From Eonycteris spelaea (Eukaryota; Chordata; Mammalia; Chiroptera; Pteropodidae): a DNA stretch of 64,000 bases. Shown piece after piece: positions 10,720 to 22,010 of this stretch (its first letter is position 1; every line of letters starts with the position of its first letter). Below the pieces are notes generated by a model, which ran no database searches, was not told the DNA's origin, and saw nothing but the letters and a program-made list of their open reading frames with translations. The DNA lies in NCBI GenBank assembly GCA_003508835.1, contig PUFA01000143.1, positions 558,001-622,000 of the forward strand, written 5' to 3'. The translations under genes were made by a program, and so were the position numbers.

Positions 10720-12892
10720 ATAATCAGAATATATTGATTATTTAAATTTCCCCCAGTTTAATGAAGTATAATAGACAATTAGTTGCTCATAATTACATTG
10801 TAGCATTCGATGAGCTTTTTTCAATGACAGTTGGCATACAACAATATATTAGTTTCAGTTGTACAGCATAGTGATTACAGATCTATATAACTCACAAAGT
10901 GGTCATCCCACTAAACTAGTACCACTCTTCCCTCTTATATATTTATTATAAAATTGTTGATTATTTTCATTATGCTACACTTTATATTTCCATGACTATT
11001 TTGTAACTATTTGTTAATCCCTCTTAATCCCTTTGCCATTTTTCACTGTCCTCCCAGCCCCGCTCCCATCTAGTAGCCCTCAAAATATTCTCTGTATCTA
11101 TAAGTTTGTTTCCATTTTGGTTGTTGTTGTTTATTCTGTTCTTTAGATTCCACATGTACATGAAATCGTGGTATTTGTCTTTATCTGACTTACTTCATTC
11201 AGCAAAATACCCTCTAGGTCCATCAAGGCAATATCTTTTTCCATCTCCTTGCTTTTAGTCTGTGTGTGTCTTTTAATCTGAAGTGAGTCTCTTGTAGGCA
11301 GAATATCTACGGGTCTTGTTTTCTTATCCATTCAGCTTCCCTATCTTTTGGTTGGAGCACTTAATTCTTTTCCGTTGGAGGTACTTGTTGATGGATATGT
11401 AATTGCCATTCTTTATTCATGTTTTTGAAACATGTGTTTTCTTCTGAAAGAAGTCCTTCCAACATTTCCTATAATACTGGCTTGGTGGTGACGAACTCCT
11501 TTAGCCTTTTTTTGGTCTGGGAAGCTCTTTATCATCCTTCTACTTTTAATGGTAGCTTTGCTGGATAAAGTATTCTTGGTTGTAGATCCTGGGTTTACAT
11601 CACTAAATATTTTGTGCCAAACCCTTCTGTCCTGCATAGTTTCTTTTGAGAAATCAGCTGCCAGTCTCATGGGTGCTCCCTTGTAGGCAATTAACTACTT
11701 TTCTCTTGCTGCTTTTGAGTTTCTCTCTTTGTATTTAACTTTTGGCATTTTAATTATGATGTGCTTTCCAGTTCATTTTTCGGGGGACTCTCTGAGCTTC
11801 CTGGAGTTGTATGCCTATTTTCTTCACCAGGTTAGAGAAGTGTTCTTCAAATTATTTCTTCAAAAAGGTTTTCAACTTCTTGTTCTCCCTCTTCTCCTTC
11901 AGGTACCTCTGTGACATGGATGTTGTTACATTTAATTTTGTCCCATAGGCTCCTTAAATTATTATATTTTTGGATTATTTGTTTTTGTCATTCTGATTGG
12001 GTGTCCTTGGCTTCTCCATCCTCTACATTGTTGGTTCAAACCTCTTTGTCGATCCCCTCTAATATACTCTTTATCTCAGATAACATATTCTTCATTTCTG
12101 ACTGGTTCCCTTTTATAGTTTCCATTTCCATTTTGGGTTTTTTTTTTTTAAATATCTTTGCTGAAGTTCTCACTGAATTCATCTACACGTCCCCTAAGTT
12201 CATCGAGCATCTTTATAACCAATGATTTGAACTCTGCATCTGTGAGATAGCTTTACTCCATTTTTCCTTGATCTATGTTCTGTTCTCTCATATGGTTTCT
12301 GGTTCTTTGTTGCATTTCAGGGGATCCTCTGAGCAGAGAGACCTCTGTTATCCAGTTTGATGAAATCTCAGCTGTAGTGGTCCTGAGTCCACAAATTAGA
12401 AGGGGAAAGGGCTCAACAAAGGAACAATGGATACCACCAGCACTTCTGCCTGGCAGAAAGCTTCGCCTCTGGCTCCTGCTCCAACAACTCAGTGTCCTCC
12501 TGTAAGTCCTTGTTGACCCTCTTCACTCCCTGGGACAGCCAACCATGCTCTGGTGCTCAGAGTGAGCAGGTCCATCACTGCGAAAGTCCTGTTGCAGACT
12601 TGACCCCTTTAAGAGGCAACTGCATCTGCCAGCTGCAGCTACCATAGCCTTTGGCCTATTCAGAAGCTGGAGACCAGGCAGCCTTGAGTCTTTGCCCCCT
12701 CCTACCTTCAACCATTGCAGGGTGATTTCTTATTTCTTTCCCTCACTGTAGGGCTCCTAGACCCCAAGGCAACTCTGCTTGCTGTTTGCTCCATGTTTCT
12801 GTCTCAACTTTGATGTGGTCGCAAGAGGGGGTGAGCATAGCTTCTGTCACTTGCAACATTTTGCCTGGTTCTGCATAATCAGAATATATCGA
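10720..12892 (-). mobile_element. ORF2-deleted L1 with 18-bp target-site duplication, antisense
   Basis: A retroposed L1 of about 2.14 kb (10738-12874) flanked by 'ataatcagaatatattga' at 10720-10737 and 'ataatcagaatatatcga' at 12875-12892. In sense orientation (right to left) it has a 5' UTR (12874 to about 12310), an ORF1 relic (about 12310-11360), a short endonuclease-start remnant (about 11350-11230), then a jump near 11226 to the very end of ORF2 and the 3' UTR. The element ends near 10740 in 'cattaaactggggg'. Nearly all of ORF2, including the reverse transcriptase, is missing. Relative to its partner at 17-19.5 kb it also lacks about 350 bp at the 5' UTR/ORF1 boundary near 12310. Confidence 0.85.
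10768..12310 (-). repeat. Left arm of 1.54-kb inverted repeat
   Basis: Reverse complement of 17868-19409 with about 99% identity by eye: I noted roughly half a dozen differences, including single-base indels in A/T runs and one coding-strand change near 11439. Both ends of the identity lie inside L1 sequence. Beyond 12310 the two elements drop to about 70-75% identity, and beyond 10768 the last 30-40 bp of the L1 3' ends differ. Confidence 0.9.
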
Positions 12893-13360
12893 ATTTAAAA
12901 GTTTTATATGACTATCTTTATCTTTTAATAGGAGCATGTATTATAATTACTAATATACTTAAATCCCCACTTTTCTATTTATTTCCAATTTACCTAAGCT
13001 TTTGTATGCATCTATTTTCCTTTTTTCTTGTTTTTTGATAAATTAATTCTTGGTATCCTATATTTTCTTCCTCCTCAACAATATCATCTTGGTACTTATA
13101 CATTTACTATTCTTTCAGTGTTTATCCTGAAGAATATAATGAATATCTTTAAGGTATTAGAACATTATTACTAAATTTTTAAATCCATTTTCTTGATATT
13201 ATAATGGTTTTAAAATACCTTAACTCCCTTTATTCTACTTTCAAGTTTTATGCTATTTTTGTCGTGTATCTCAATTCTGTGCATTGCTCTTTTTTCCTTT
13301 TGTTTCATGTATTTAGTATTTTCTTCTCACTTTACTTTTAAAAACAGAAAAAAACTCTTA
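12893..13360 (-). mobile_element. Old L1 (L1M-like), antisense, part 2
   Basis: AT-rich continuation of the element interrupted at 10720, with text like an old L1 3' region ('gtttatcctgaagaatataa', 'ttctactttcaagttttatg'). Confidence 0.5.
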
Positions 13361-13364
13361 TCTT

Positions 13365-13780
13365 TACAGACCTTATATTTCTGTTGGGGAGACAGTCAAC
13401 ATACAAATAAATAACTAAAATATATAGTATATCAGATGATGATAAATATTTAAAAGAAAAACAAACCAGGGAAGAGGGATATGGAATGTTGGGAAGTAGG
13501 ATTGGGATTTTAAATGAGGGTGATCAGGGACAACTGAGGTTTGAACAAAGCCCCACAGGGGTCAAGGGGGGTAAATCATGCAGAAATCTGGTAGAAAACA
13601 ATTTCTTGCACAAGGAATAGTAATTGCAAAGGCTCTGAGGTAGAATCATACCTGACATATTCCCAGATCAACCAGGAGGCATGCTTGGCTAGAATTAAAT
13701 GAGTGTGGGAGAGTAGAAGTTGATCATAGCAGAGGGATTATGAGATTCTTACAATAATATAGTGAGATGGGAATAGAATA
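13365..13780 (-). mobile_element. L2 LINE fragment, antisense
   Basis: Matches the reverse complement of L2: 'ggagacagtcaacatacaaa', 'tagtatatcagatgatgata', 'gaacaaagc', 'aggaatagtaattgcaaagg', 'ggcatgcttggctag'. Ancient. Confidence 0.65.
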
Positions 13781-13904
13781 ATGTCACTAGAACCTTGTAT
13801 AATGACTATTGGGCTTACTATTATGACACAAAACCCAATTTAAAAAGCAATAGCAGTTGAATGGAAAATACTTCTTTTCTTTTAGCTTACATTTTTAGAG
13901 AAAT

Positions 13905-14058
13905 TATTATATCGGGCACTGTATTAAGCACCTTACATGCAAGATTTTATTTCATAATTAACATATAAGAAGAGTGTAAGTTTCACAAAGGTTAATTAAT
14001 GTACCCAAGCTCATAGCACATATGCTGCAAAGCTAGGAGTCAAGTCCATGTGGTCTCA
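13905..14058 (-). mobile_element. MIR SINE, antisense
   Basis: Reverse-complement MIR pattern: 'gggcactgtattaagcacct', 'tacatgcaagattttatttc', 'cacaaaggttaattaatgta', 'ctcatagcacatatg', 'gctaggagtcaagtcc'. Confidence 0.6.
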
Positions 14059-16970
14059 AAACAAAGTCTATATTTCTCTGACTGTTGTCACCTAATACAA
14101 AATTTATCAGTTCCTCTGGAGAGAGCTAGCACTCTGTTGATGGACTTTTCTATGTCTTCTCTTTTCAGTACACACAGAATCTGTGTATATTTCCAAGAGA
14201 TGCAGTTGGTTTGCCATGTGGGTCATTTACCTGTTCTGTTTTACTGTCACATGCTATAGACCGAATTTTGGGCCATTTTCCCCATGAGTGCCTATTATCA
14301 GTCCACAAAGATGAATAAATTCAAACTAAATATTACTACTAAAAAAGCACATCTTATAGAAGACATTGGTATATGAGTTATTTATCTTGTTATAAGATCT
14401 TTCATCTAAATCTCAGTGACCAATTATGTGCTTTTTCTACTCTATATAATATAAAATAAAAATTAAATGGGTAGACTATGAAGAAAAAGCTTGTACATGA
14501 AATAATCCAATGTTGTATTTGTAAGATCACAAACGAATAGCATATGTATTCTTTAATTTATCACCTTTATATTTATGCCTGATTAACCCGCCCCCAAAAA
14601 AGAAATGTTGGCTCACCCAACCTCTGAGGAACAATATGGTTAGGCAATTTTATTTTGTGTATAATTTGGCTAGAAAACTGAAGACTTATTGGTGCAATGT
14701 AAAATATTAGCTGGTAGGTAAAAGTAAGTCTGTTATTGAATGCAATTAGAACAGCAGCTGGAATGAATTGAAGGGTTCACATCAATGGAATTAATCGACC
14801 TTAATATATTCAGGAAATAAAGTAAGTCTTCTTCATGATTGAAGAATGTGTGTGCTAGTGTTTAAGTTTAAAATGAGCACCAGGAGAAAAAATAGCCAAA
14901 TCTTCTGTCAGAAAAATGCTTTAAAGATTCCAAGGGCATCTGACTGCTTCTGGTCCCAGCCAGTTTCTTGGGGAAGCCCTGGTGGGCAGAATGGCAGGCA
15001 TTTCGGAACACAGACTCCAAACTGTGCTCCCAAGAATTAAACAAGAGAAGCATGTGAGAGCAACTGAAATGGGTGTTCTGGCCACACTCTCTGAAGATTT
15101 TACAACCTTGTTAACTTTTGAGAAAAGCACAGCTTCCCACCAGCATTAAAGAATAAAAGAAGGTGATGGTTTCTTAAGCACGTTCTTCTCTAATGGTTAT
15201 TCCAAAGACCTTGAAAAGTTTGAAGCCAGGAGTTTTGAACTGAATAGTCTTGTATAAAAGTCCTTGGGAGAAATTAATTAAACAGCATAATGTACAAGCA
15301 ACTAAACATAGATATTATCTAGCATTCCCAAAACTAGATTGATTAACCTCTACTTCCTCCTACTAACAAATTAAATAGGCTTTTTAAAGCTATGCCTTGA
15401 TGCTTTTACTTCCAGGCAAGAGCTAAAGAAAGTGTCCATTGTTCTCATAATTGTTCTACAATGCAAAGTTGAAAGGATATGATGGTCCTGGGAACATTAT
15501 TTAGTTCAGACTAAGATTGTCTATCTTAAGTTTGGGGATATATCCATGCTCTATTCCATGTCTATGTCCAAAAAAATTGTACTTGTTTACAGGGTTACTG
15601 TGTCCTATAGAATTTCTATGAAGTTTTTCTCTTATTACATGAGTAGGAGGCTGGGCAGGGTTAGAAATCCTGGTCACAACTACTGGTTTTGTGGAGATGA
15701 CTTTAAAATTTCTGAACCTGTAACCTTCCCATTGGTTTTTTATTGTCCATATGTCTACAAGCTTTATTGCCACCTCCTAGACTCAAGCAGCCATGGTCCT
15801 ACTCATGGGCATCTTCTGTTGTTCTTTCTGGGGACAGGAAACAATGGCAATGTGCTCAACCAAAGCCTAAACTTCTCTTCTAGACCATGCTCTGGGAACT
15901 TGGTACCTCAAAATTCTTGCATAAATCTGTGAGCTAGCTTTCAAGGATACAGTTTGTCCTCACAAGAGTGGACTATAGTGCTGTGGGTGTGTATCTGTAT
16001 TTCTAAAGGGTAGACAGTGAGTGCCTGTTTATGGGTGAAGAGTGAGTACTAGGGGAAAATGGAGCTTAGACATATGGGATGCACTCAGGTCTCTCAGGCC
16101 CCCAAATGATGGGGGCAGTGGTTAGGGTGATGGGAAAACTGAGGCTGGCCACACAGTCAAGGAACCTCTATTAGTACTTTTGCAACAGATCCTACTGGCC
16201 CTACCATCTACAGTAATGGCCACACCAAGAGGCAATCTCTGTCTTGGATCTCTAACAAAAAACACTGAAGTCACAATTTGCCATCTCAAGAATCTTCTCT
16301 AAATATTTTATTCAGAAACAGAAGTATCCACCTAACATTTTACTGCTGAGATTATCAGAAGCAAAAAAGGATTATCTCACTATTTATCATATTTAGTTCA
16401 AATCCCAGCAATTGGTTTCCTATTTTAGCATCTCTGCTGATTCCTCTTATTTGGATATTCCCTTTCTGGAAGTGTCCCCACTCCATGATCCAGCCATTAT
16501 ATATTATCTTCACCCCCACCAACACCACTCAGGTGTTTCTCTGTGGTATTACTCCCCATGATTTTCCACTTTGGCCCTACAAATGTCATCTGTATCTTTT
16601 CCCTCATCTGATCCACTAGTAATTGCGAAAATGAAAATTTCAAGTGGAAGAAGAGAGTGGTGTCATTGTACTGTGAATACATGTTTTGCAGGCAACAGAG
16701 GGAGGAGTAAGAAGGAGAAACACATAACAGTGTTTATCTGAAATGGTACATTGAACCCTTAAAATTTTGAGACTGAAAATTCTTCTAGGGTTTATTGTAT
16801 ATCATCAATTAACCATTTGAAGATCCATAAAAGAAAACACATTTCCGTGAAGAGCACTAAGAACAGTAATTTATTTTTCTAGGTAAAAATTAAGACTTAA
16901 CACATAAACATCTTAGCTAAGAGCTGAGGTCCTCGACTGAGGACAAGAGGGATAGGCAGGTAGAGGTTGA
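14059..16970. other. No recognisable feature (2.9 kb)
   Basis: Unique-looking DNA. The longest frame, 15546-15932 (128 residues), has no motif I recognise, and the opposite strand is also open at 15501-15773. No splice-flanked exon structure, tRNA or repeat was identified. Confidence 0.4.
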
Positions 16971-17867
16971 TTTTTAATCCCACTAATTCAAGAGGACTGG
17001 GAAAATAATAATGTAGATGATAGAGGCTTTGTTCCTCTCCTCTTGTAACCACATCAAAGATATGAAGGAAACACAGAGCAAACAGCAAGCAGAGTTGCCT
17101 AGAGTCTAGATGAACAGAAGCCTTACAACTACCCGGCAATGGCAGGAGGTAGGAGGGGTGAAGACATGAGGCTACCTGATTCCAAGCATCTGAGTGGGCC
17201 AAAGACTATGGCAGCTGCAGCTAGCAGATATAGATATTCTTCTTAAAGGGGCTGTGTCCATGACTGGACTATCATGGTAACAGACTTGCTCGCTCTTAGC
17301 ACCAGCGCTGAGTTGGCTGCTCGGAGGACACCAGGGACTTACAGGGGTACATTGATTTGTTGAAGCAATGGCTGGAAGTAAGGCTTTATCTTGGGTAGAA
17401 GTGCTGGTGGTATTCATCTTTCTCTTTTGAGCCCTCCCTCACCCCAGTGGACAGAGGCAGTGTCACTATAGCTGAGACATTATCAAACTGGATAACAGAG
17501 GTCACTCCACCAAAAAGATTCCCTGAAACTCTCCCATCCCGTGGCCTACCAATGCCATATCCAGTTGTGTCCTCAGCCAGTCTGTGCCACTTGCTGAGCA
17601 GCACCAAGATCCACATTACTAGCAGCAGGCATTGGTTTCTGGTGTGGCCTCTTGAGGTAACTGTAAGCATCTGTGGATTGCTTCCTGAACCTTACCAGGT
17701 GGCTCCAGAGGGGCACAGGCTGGGGTTAAGCTTGGCTTGCTGCTGAACCCCTCTCAGGACTGTTCCATAGGATACCTACTACTCAAAGTCACGCTAATAA
17801 GACCGGGACTTAGGAGCTTTATTTAGTACATAGAAACAGACACAGAAAAGCAGCCACAATGGGAAGA

Positions 17868-19409
17868 CAAAGAAGCAGAAACCATATGAGAGAACAGAAC
17901 ATAGATCAAGGAAAAATGGAGTAAAGCTATCTCACAGATGCAGAGTTCAAATCATTGGTTATAAAGATGCTCGATGAACTTAGGGGACGTGTAGATGAAT
18001 TCAGTGAGAACTTCAGCAAAGATATTTAAAAAAAAAAAACCCAAAATGGAAATGGAAACTATAAAAGGGAACCAGTCAGAAATGAAGAATATGTTATCTG
18101 AGATAAAGAGTAATTAGAGGGGATCGACAAAGAGGTTTGAACCAACAATGTAGAGGATGGAGAAGCCAAGGACACCCAATCAGAATGACAAAAACAAATA
18201 ATCCAAAATATAATAATTTAAGGAGCCTATGGGACAAAATTAAATGTAACAACATCCATGTCACAGAGGTACCTGAAGGAGAAGAGGGAGAACAAGAAGT
18301 TGAAAACCTTTTTGAAGAAATAATTTGAAGAACACTTCTCTAACCTGGTGAAGAAAATAGGCATACAACTCCAGGAAGCTCAGAGAGTCCCCCGAAAAAT
18401 GAACTGGAAAGCACATCATAATTAAAATGCCAAAAGTTAAATACAAAGAGAGAAACTCAAAAGCAGCAAGAGAAAAGTAGTTAATTGCCTACAAGGGAGC
18501 ACCCATGAGACTGGCAGCTGATTTCTCAAAAGAAACTATGCAGGACAGAAGGGTTTGGCACAAAATATTTAGTGATGTAAACCCAGGATCTACAACCAAG
18601 AATACTTTATCCAGCAAAGCTACCATTAAAAGTAGAAGGATGATAAAGAGCTTCCCAGACCAAAAAAAGGCTAAAGGAGTTCGTCACCACCAAGCCAGTA
18701 TTATAGGAAATGTTGGAAGGACTTCTTTCAGAAGAAAAAACATGTTTCAAAAACATGAATAAAGAATGGCAATTACATATCCATCAACAAGTACCTCCAA
18801 CGGAAAAGAATTAAGTGCTCCAACCAAAAGATAGGGAAGCTGAATGGATAAGAAAACAAGACCCGTAGATATTCTGCCTACAAGAGACTCACTTCAGATT
18901 AAAAGACACACACAGACTAAAAGCAAGGAGATGGAAAAAGATATTGCCTTGATGGACCTAGAGGGTATTTTGCTGAATGAAGTAAGTCAGATAAAGACAA
19001 ATACCACGATTTCATGTACATGTGGAATCTAAAGAACAGAATAAACAACAACAACCAAAATGGAAACAAACTTATAGATACAGAGAATATTTTGAGGGCT
19101 ACTAGATGGGAGCGGGGCTGGGAGGACAGTGAAAAATGGCAAAGGGATTAAGAGGGATTAACAAATAGTTACAAAATAGTCATGGAAATATAAAGTGTAG
19201 CATAATGAAAATAATCAACAATTTTATAAATAAATATATAAGAGGGAAGAGTGGTACTAGTTTAGTGGGATGACCACTTTGTGAGTTATATAGATCTGTA
19301 ATCACTATGCTGTACAACTGAAACTAATATATTGTTGTATGCCAACTGTCATTGAAAAAAAGCTCATCGAATGCTACAATGTAATTATGAGCAACTAATT
19401 GTCTATTAT
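17868..19409 (+). repeat. Right arm of 1.54-kb inverted repeat
   Basis: Near-identical inverted copy of 10768-12310, separated from it by a 5.56-kb spacer. Three matching open frames occur in both arms: 18261-18446 (minus) equals 11729-11914; 18505-18762 equals 11413-11670 apart from one residue (His/Asn); 18844-19032 equals 11143-11331. Confidence 0.9.
18505..18762 (+). pseudogene. L1 ORF1 carboxy-terminal domain remnant
   Basis: An 85-residue frame resembling the L1 ORF1 protein C-terminal region, which in active elements is part of the trimeric RNA-binding protein that packages L1 RNA. The 'RLAADFSKET' stretch corresponds to the conserved 'RLSADFS' motif, and 'IKSFPDQKK' to the 'IKSFPDKQK' motif. 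The upstream ORF1 coiled-coil region is present but broken by stops and frameshifts. The same frame in the left arm (11413-11670, minus) has one residue change. No promoter or partner ORF2 remains, so it is a relic. Confidence 0.65.
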
Positions 19410-19499
19410 GTTTTCAATAAATCTGTAAGAAATGAAAATTAGACTAAAAATAATAATGTTATCACAACTTATCACAAAAATCCCACTAATTCAGGAAAA

Positions 19500-19719
19500 T
19501 AAAAATCAATTTGACGGCAAGAAAGCACATACAGTCCCTCTCAGTGCCTTTACTCTTGTCTCCCTCACTGTCCTCGTCTCTATTGTTACTGTCTCTCTAT
19601 GAGAGGAGATCACAATATATCTGTGGAGTATTACCCCTTTTCTAATAAACTTTCCTTTTGATTCTAAAAAAGTATATACATGGATCTGAGTGGTATAAAC
19701 AATACATTGAGTTGTCGTG
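19500..19719. other. No recognisable feature
   Basis: Short unique-looking gap between the L1 duplication and a MIR. Confidence 0.4.
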
Positions 19720-19900
19720 GGGTAGGGAGACTTAATTCTGTCTCTTGTTACCAACTGAAAAATTGCCTGTGTAACCTTGAGCAGTTTATCAAACTACTTT
19801 CATTTTTACATTCCTCATATATAAATCAACATAATATCTTCCGTAACGTTACAGGGGGTTTGTGAAGACGAAGTGAGCTAATAAATATGAAAAGACTTTG
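19720..19900 (+). mobile_element. MIR SINE
   Basis: MIR core order visible: 'gtgtaaccttgagcagttta', 'tttttacattcctcatatat', 'gggggtttgtgaag', 'gagctaataaatatgaaaag'. Confidence 0.65.
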
Positions 19901-20524
19901 TTTACTGGATATATGCTATGTATACACATTGGAGCCCCAAATTCTTTCCCTAGCTGAGATGTTTCTAAGATCCAGTCTTGGTCAAGGCTAGCAAACATGA
20001 TAGTGCTGTGTTCTTTGTTCTGATTTTCCCACAAGCCACTGTTCTCAGGACATAAACATTTGTTGCCTATGTGAAAATAATGCAGGATAATACTATTCTG
20101 CTTTTATCACTCAGTCCTTTATCTCATTATTGTTTGCTTTGTTTTGAGACTAGAGATCTATGAGTATTCTGCTGAGCTATGAGATCACACAAAGGATCTC
20201 CCAAATATCTCTTTATATAGACAGGATAAACTTTGCCTTCCTCAAAGAGGCCTAATTCTCTGAGACATCCAAAGTTTAAGAATTAGGATAGCAGCTGTAA
20301 AAACTTTGGACATCATATTATTTAGTCTATTGGAACCCTAGTTTTTAGATATAAAATTAATATTTTCAATAATATGATTTCTAAAATTCTTTCCAGCTCC
20401 AATTTCTAGAATTCTAAATCTACATACACACAAGCTCAGATTTTTTTCTTTTTTAAATGATTAATAAGTAAAAGCAAAACCAATCAGAATGTAAATAATT
20501 GAAATAATTAACTAATTAAATATT

Positions 20525-20690
20525 TGTTTATCAACAATTATTATATGAATATCAACTTTATGCCAGTTACAGGTGCTGGGGACATTGGGGGAAAATATAC
20601 AAGCTACCTGTTTTTATGAAGCTTATTGCTTTGTAGGAAAGGCAACAAAAGGCAAATAAGTGACAAAGAAAGATGTTGAATGGAGACATG
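20525..20690 (-). mobile_element. L2 LINE 3' end, antisense
   Basis: Reverse L2 pattern: 'caactttatgccagttacag', 'gtgctggggacattgg', 'ttatgaagcttattgctttg', 'aaataagtgacaaa'. Confidence 0.5.
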
Positions 20691-20914
20691 GGATACAAAA
20701 TAGGAAATTTTATGTTCACCAAATTAACCATACATTCTCTATTCCTCAAACTCCAAAAATTTTTATTGCTATTTTTAAAGTAGATTGAGAGGGTTTAATC
20801 TGCCTACATGAAAACGAGGAAGAGAAAATAAATTTAAAGGAACTTAGGGAATTCTGAATCTTTGTTTGAAATCATTAGCTCTCTCAATTTTGGGTACAGA
20901 AAGTCTAGATACAA

Positions 20915-21515
20915 AAATATATATATGCTACATCTTTTCTATCTACTCATCTATCAGTGGAAACCTAGGTTGCTACCACATCTTGGCTACTGTAAATAAT
21001 GTTGCAATGAACATATGGGTACATATATCTTTTTGAATTAGTATTTTTGTTTTCTTTGGATAAATACCCAGAAATGGATTTGCTGTCTTATATGATAGTT
21101 TTATTTTTAATTTTTTGAGGAATTTTCATACTGTTTTCCATAGTGGCTGCACCAATATGCAGCCCAACCAACAAACAGTGCATGAGGGTTCTTTTTTTTC
21201 CACATCTTCACCAAAATTTGTTATTTGTTGACTTTTTGGCAATAGTCATTCTGACCAGTGTGAGCTGATATCTCATTGCAGTTTTGATCTGCATGTTTTC
21301 ATATATCTGTTGGTCATCTGTATGTCTTCTTTGGTGAAATGTTCATTTAGGCCCTTTTCCCACTTTTAAATTGGATTTTTTTTTTGATGTTGAGTTGTAT
21401 GAGTTCTTCACATTGTTTGGATATTAATCCTTTATTGGACATATAATTTGTGAATATATGCTCTCATTCAGTAGGTTGTCTTTTTGATTTGCTTATGGCT
21501 TTGCAGATTTTTTTG
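20915..21515 (-). mobile_element. L1 ORF2 C-terminal region, antisense
   Basis: Antisense text of the L1 ORF2 terminal region: 'atcttggctactgtaaataa', 'ttggataaatacccagaaat', 'gttttccatagtggctgcac', 'ctcattgcagttttgatctg', 'gttgtctttttgatttgctt'. The carboxy-terminal coding part only. Confidence 0.8.
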
Positions 21516-21770
21516 AAGGGCTGCAGTGATTGAGGTGCAGGTCCCTTATTAGGCCATATTTTACTTCTAAAAATTTGGCTTTTCTTTCCTTTGATTTAAT
21601 GATGATATCAATGCTCTGTTTATGCTTCTCAGTCATGATTATAGTTATCTTATTTGACTTATAAATTGAACAAAAGAAGGAGGAGAAAAAAAGAGCATGA
21701 ACATTTTCTGAAGTAACAGAAAGAGTTAAAGGAGGGTCGGGAAGAAAGAGAGAATTGAAGGAGATAAGTG
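21516..21770. other. Unassigned segment between L1 fragments
   Basis: AT-rich, not recognised. The minus-strand 150-residue frame 21493-21945 crosses from L1 3' sequence through this segment and is not a credible gene. Confidence 0.4.
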
Positions 21771-21774
21771 AGTG

Positions 21775-22010
21775 TGGATACTTCAGAAAAAAAACAACTT
21801 GCAGCTGGTTGATAAATCCTGAATATCTAATGCACAGTTTAGTGATTATAGACAACAATGTCAGATTTAAATTATTCTCACCAAAAAAGAAATGATAACT
21901 ATGTGACATGATAGAGGTGTGGGCTAGCACAACAGGGGTAATCATATTGTAACATGTAAATGTATCAAATGATCATGTTGTACATCTTAATTCAGTAAAA
22001 GAAACAAATA
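21775..22010 (+). mobile_element. L1 3' UTR fragment, sense
   Basis: Sense-strand old L1 3' terminus: 'agtttagtgattatagacaa', 'ctcaccaaaaaagaaatgat', 'aactatgtgacatgatag', 'caaatgatcatgttgtacat', 'cttaattcagtaaaag'. Followed after about 50 bp by the 5' start of the next L1. Confidence 0.65.

Larger units (their letters stand above)
16976..19493 (+). mobile_element. ORF2-deleted L1 with 15-bp target-site duplication
   Basis: An L1 of about 2.5 kb flanked by 'aatcccactaattca' at 16976-16990 and 19479-19493. It contains a 5' UTR (about 17000-17820), an ORF1 relic (about 17850-18770), the first part of the ORF2 endonuclease region (about 18830-18945), then a direct jump near 18947 to the ORF2 end and 3' UTR. 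It ends with 'ttcaataaatctgtaag'. The junction (an ORF2 start fused to the 'ggacctagagggtattttgc' terminal segment) is identical to that in the 10.7-12.9 kb element. The different duplication shows this is a separate insertion event, not half of one duplicated block. Confidence 0.85.

Noticed and set aside
15546..15932. 128-residue open frame
   Set aside because: No recognisable domain, the opposite strand is also open, and there is no supporting splice or promoter context. Chance is likely.
10768..19409. The inverted repeat as ends of a DNA transposon or a mobile cassette
   Set aside because: The arms are internal parts of two L1 elements, each with its own target-site duplication. The spacer carries no transposase or other gene.
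21493..21945. 150-residue minus-strand open frame
   Set aside because: It runs from L1 ORF2 sequence through an unassigned segment into an L1 3' UTR in the antisense sense, so it is not a coherent protein.
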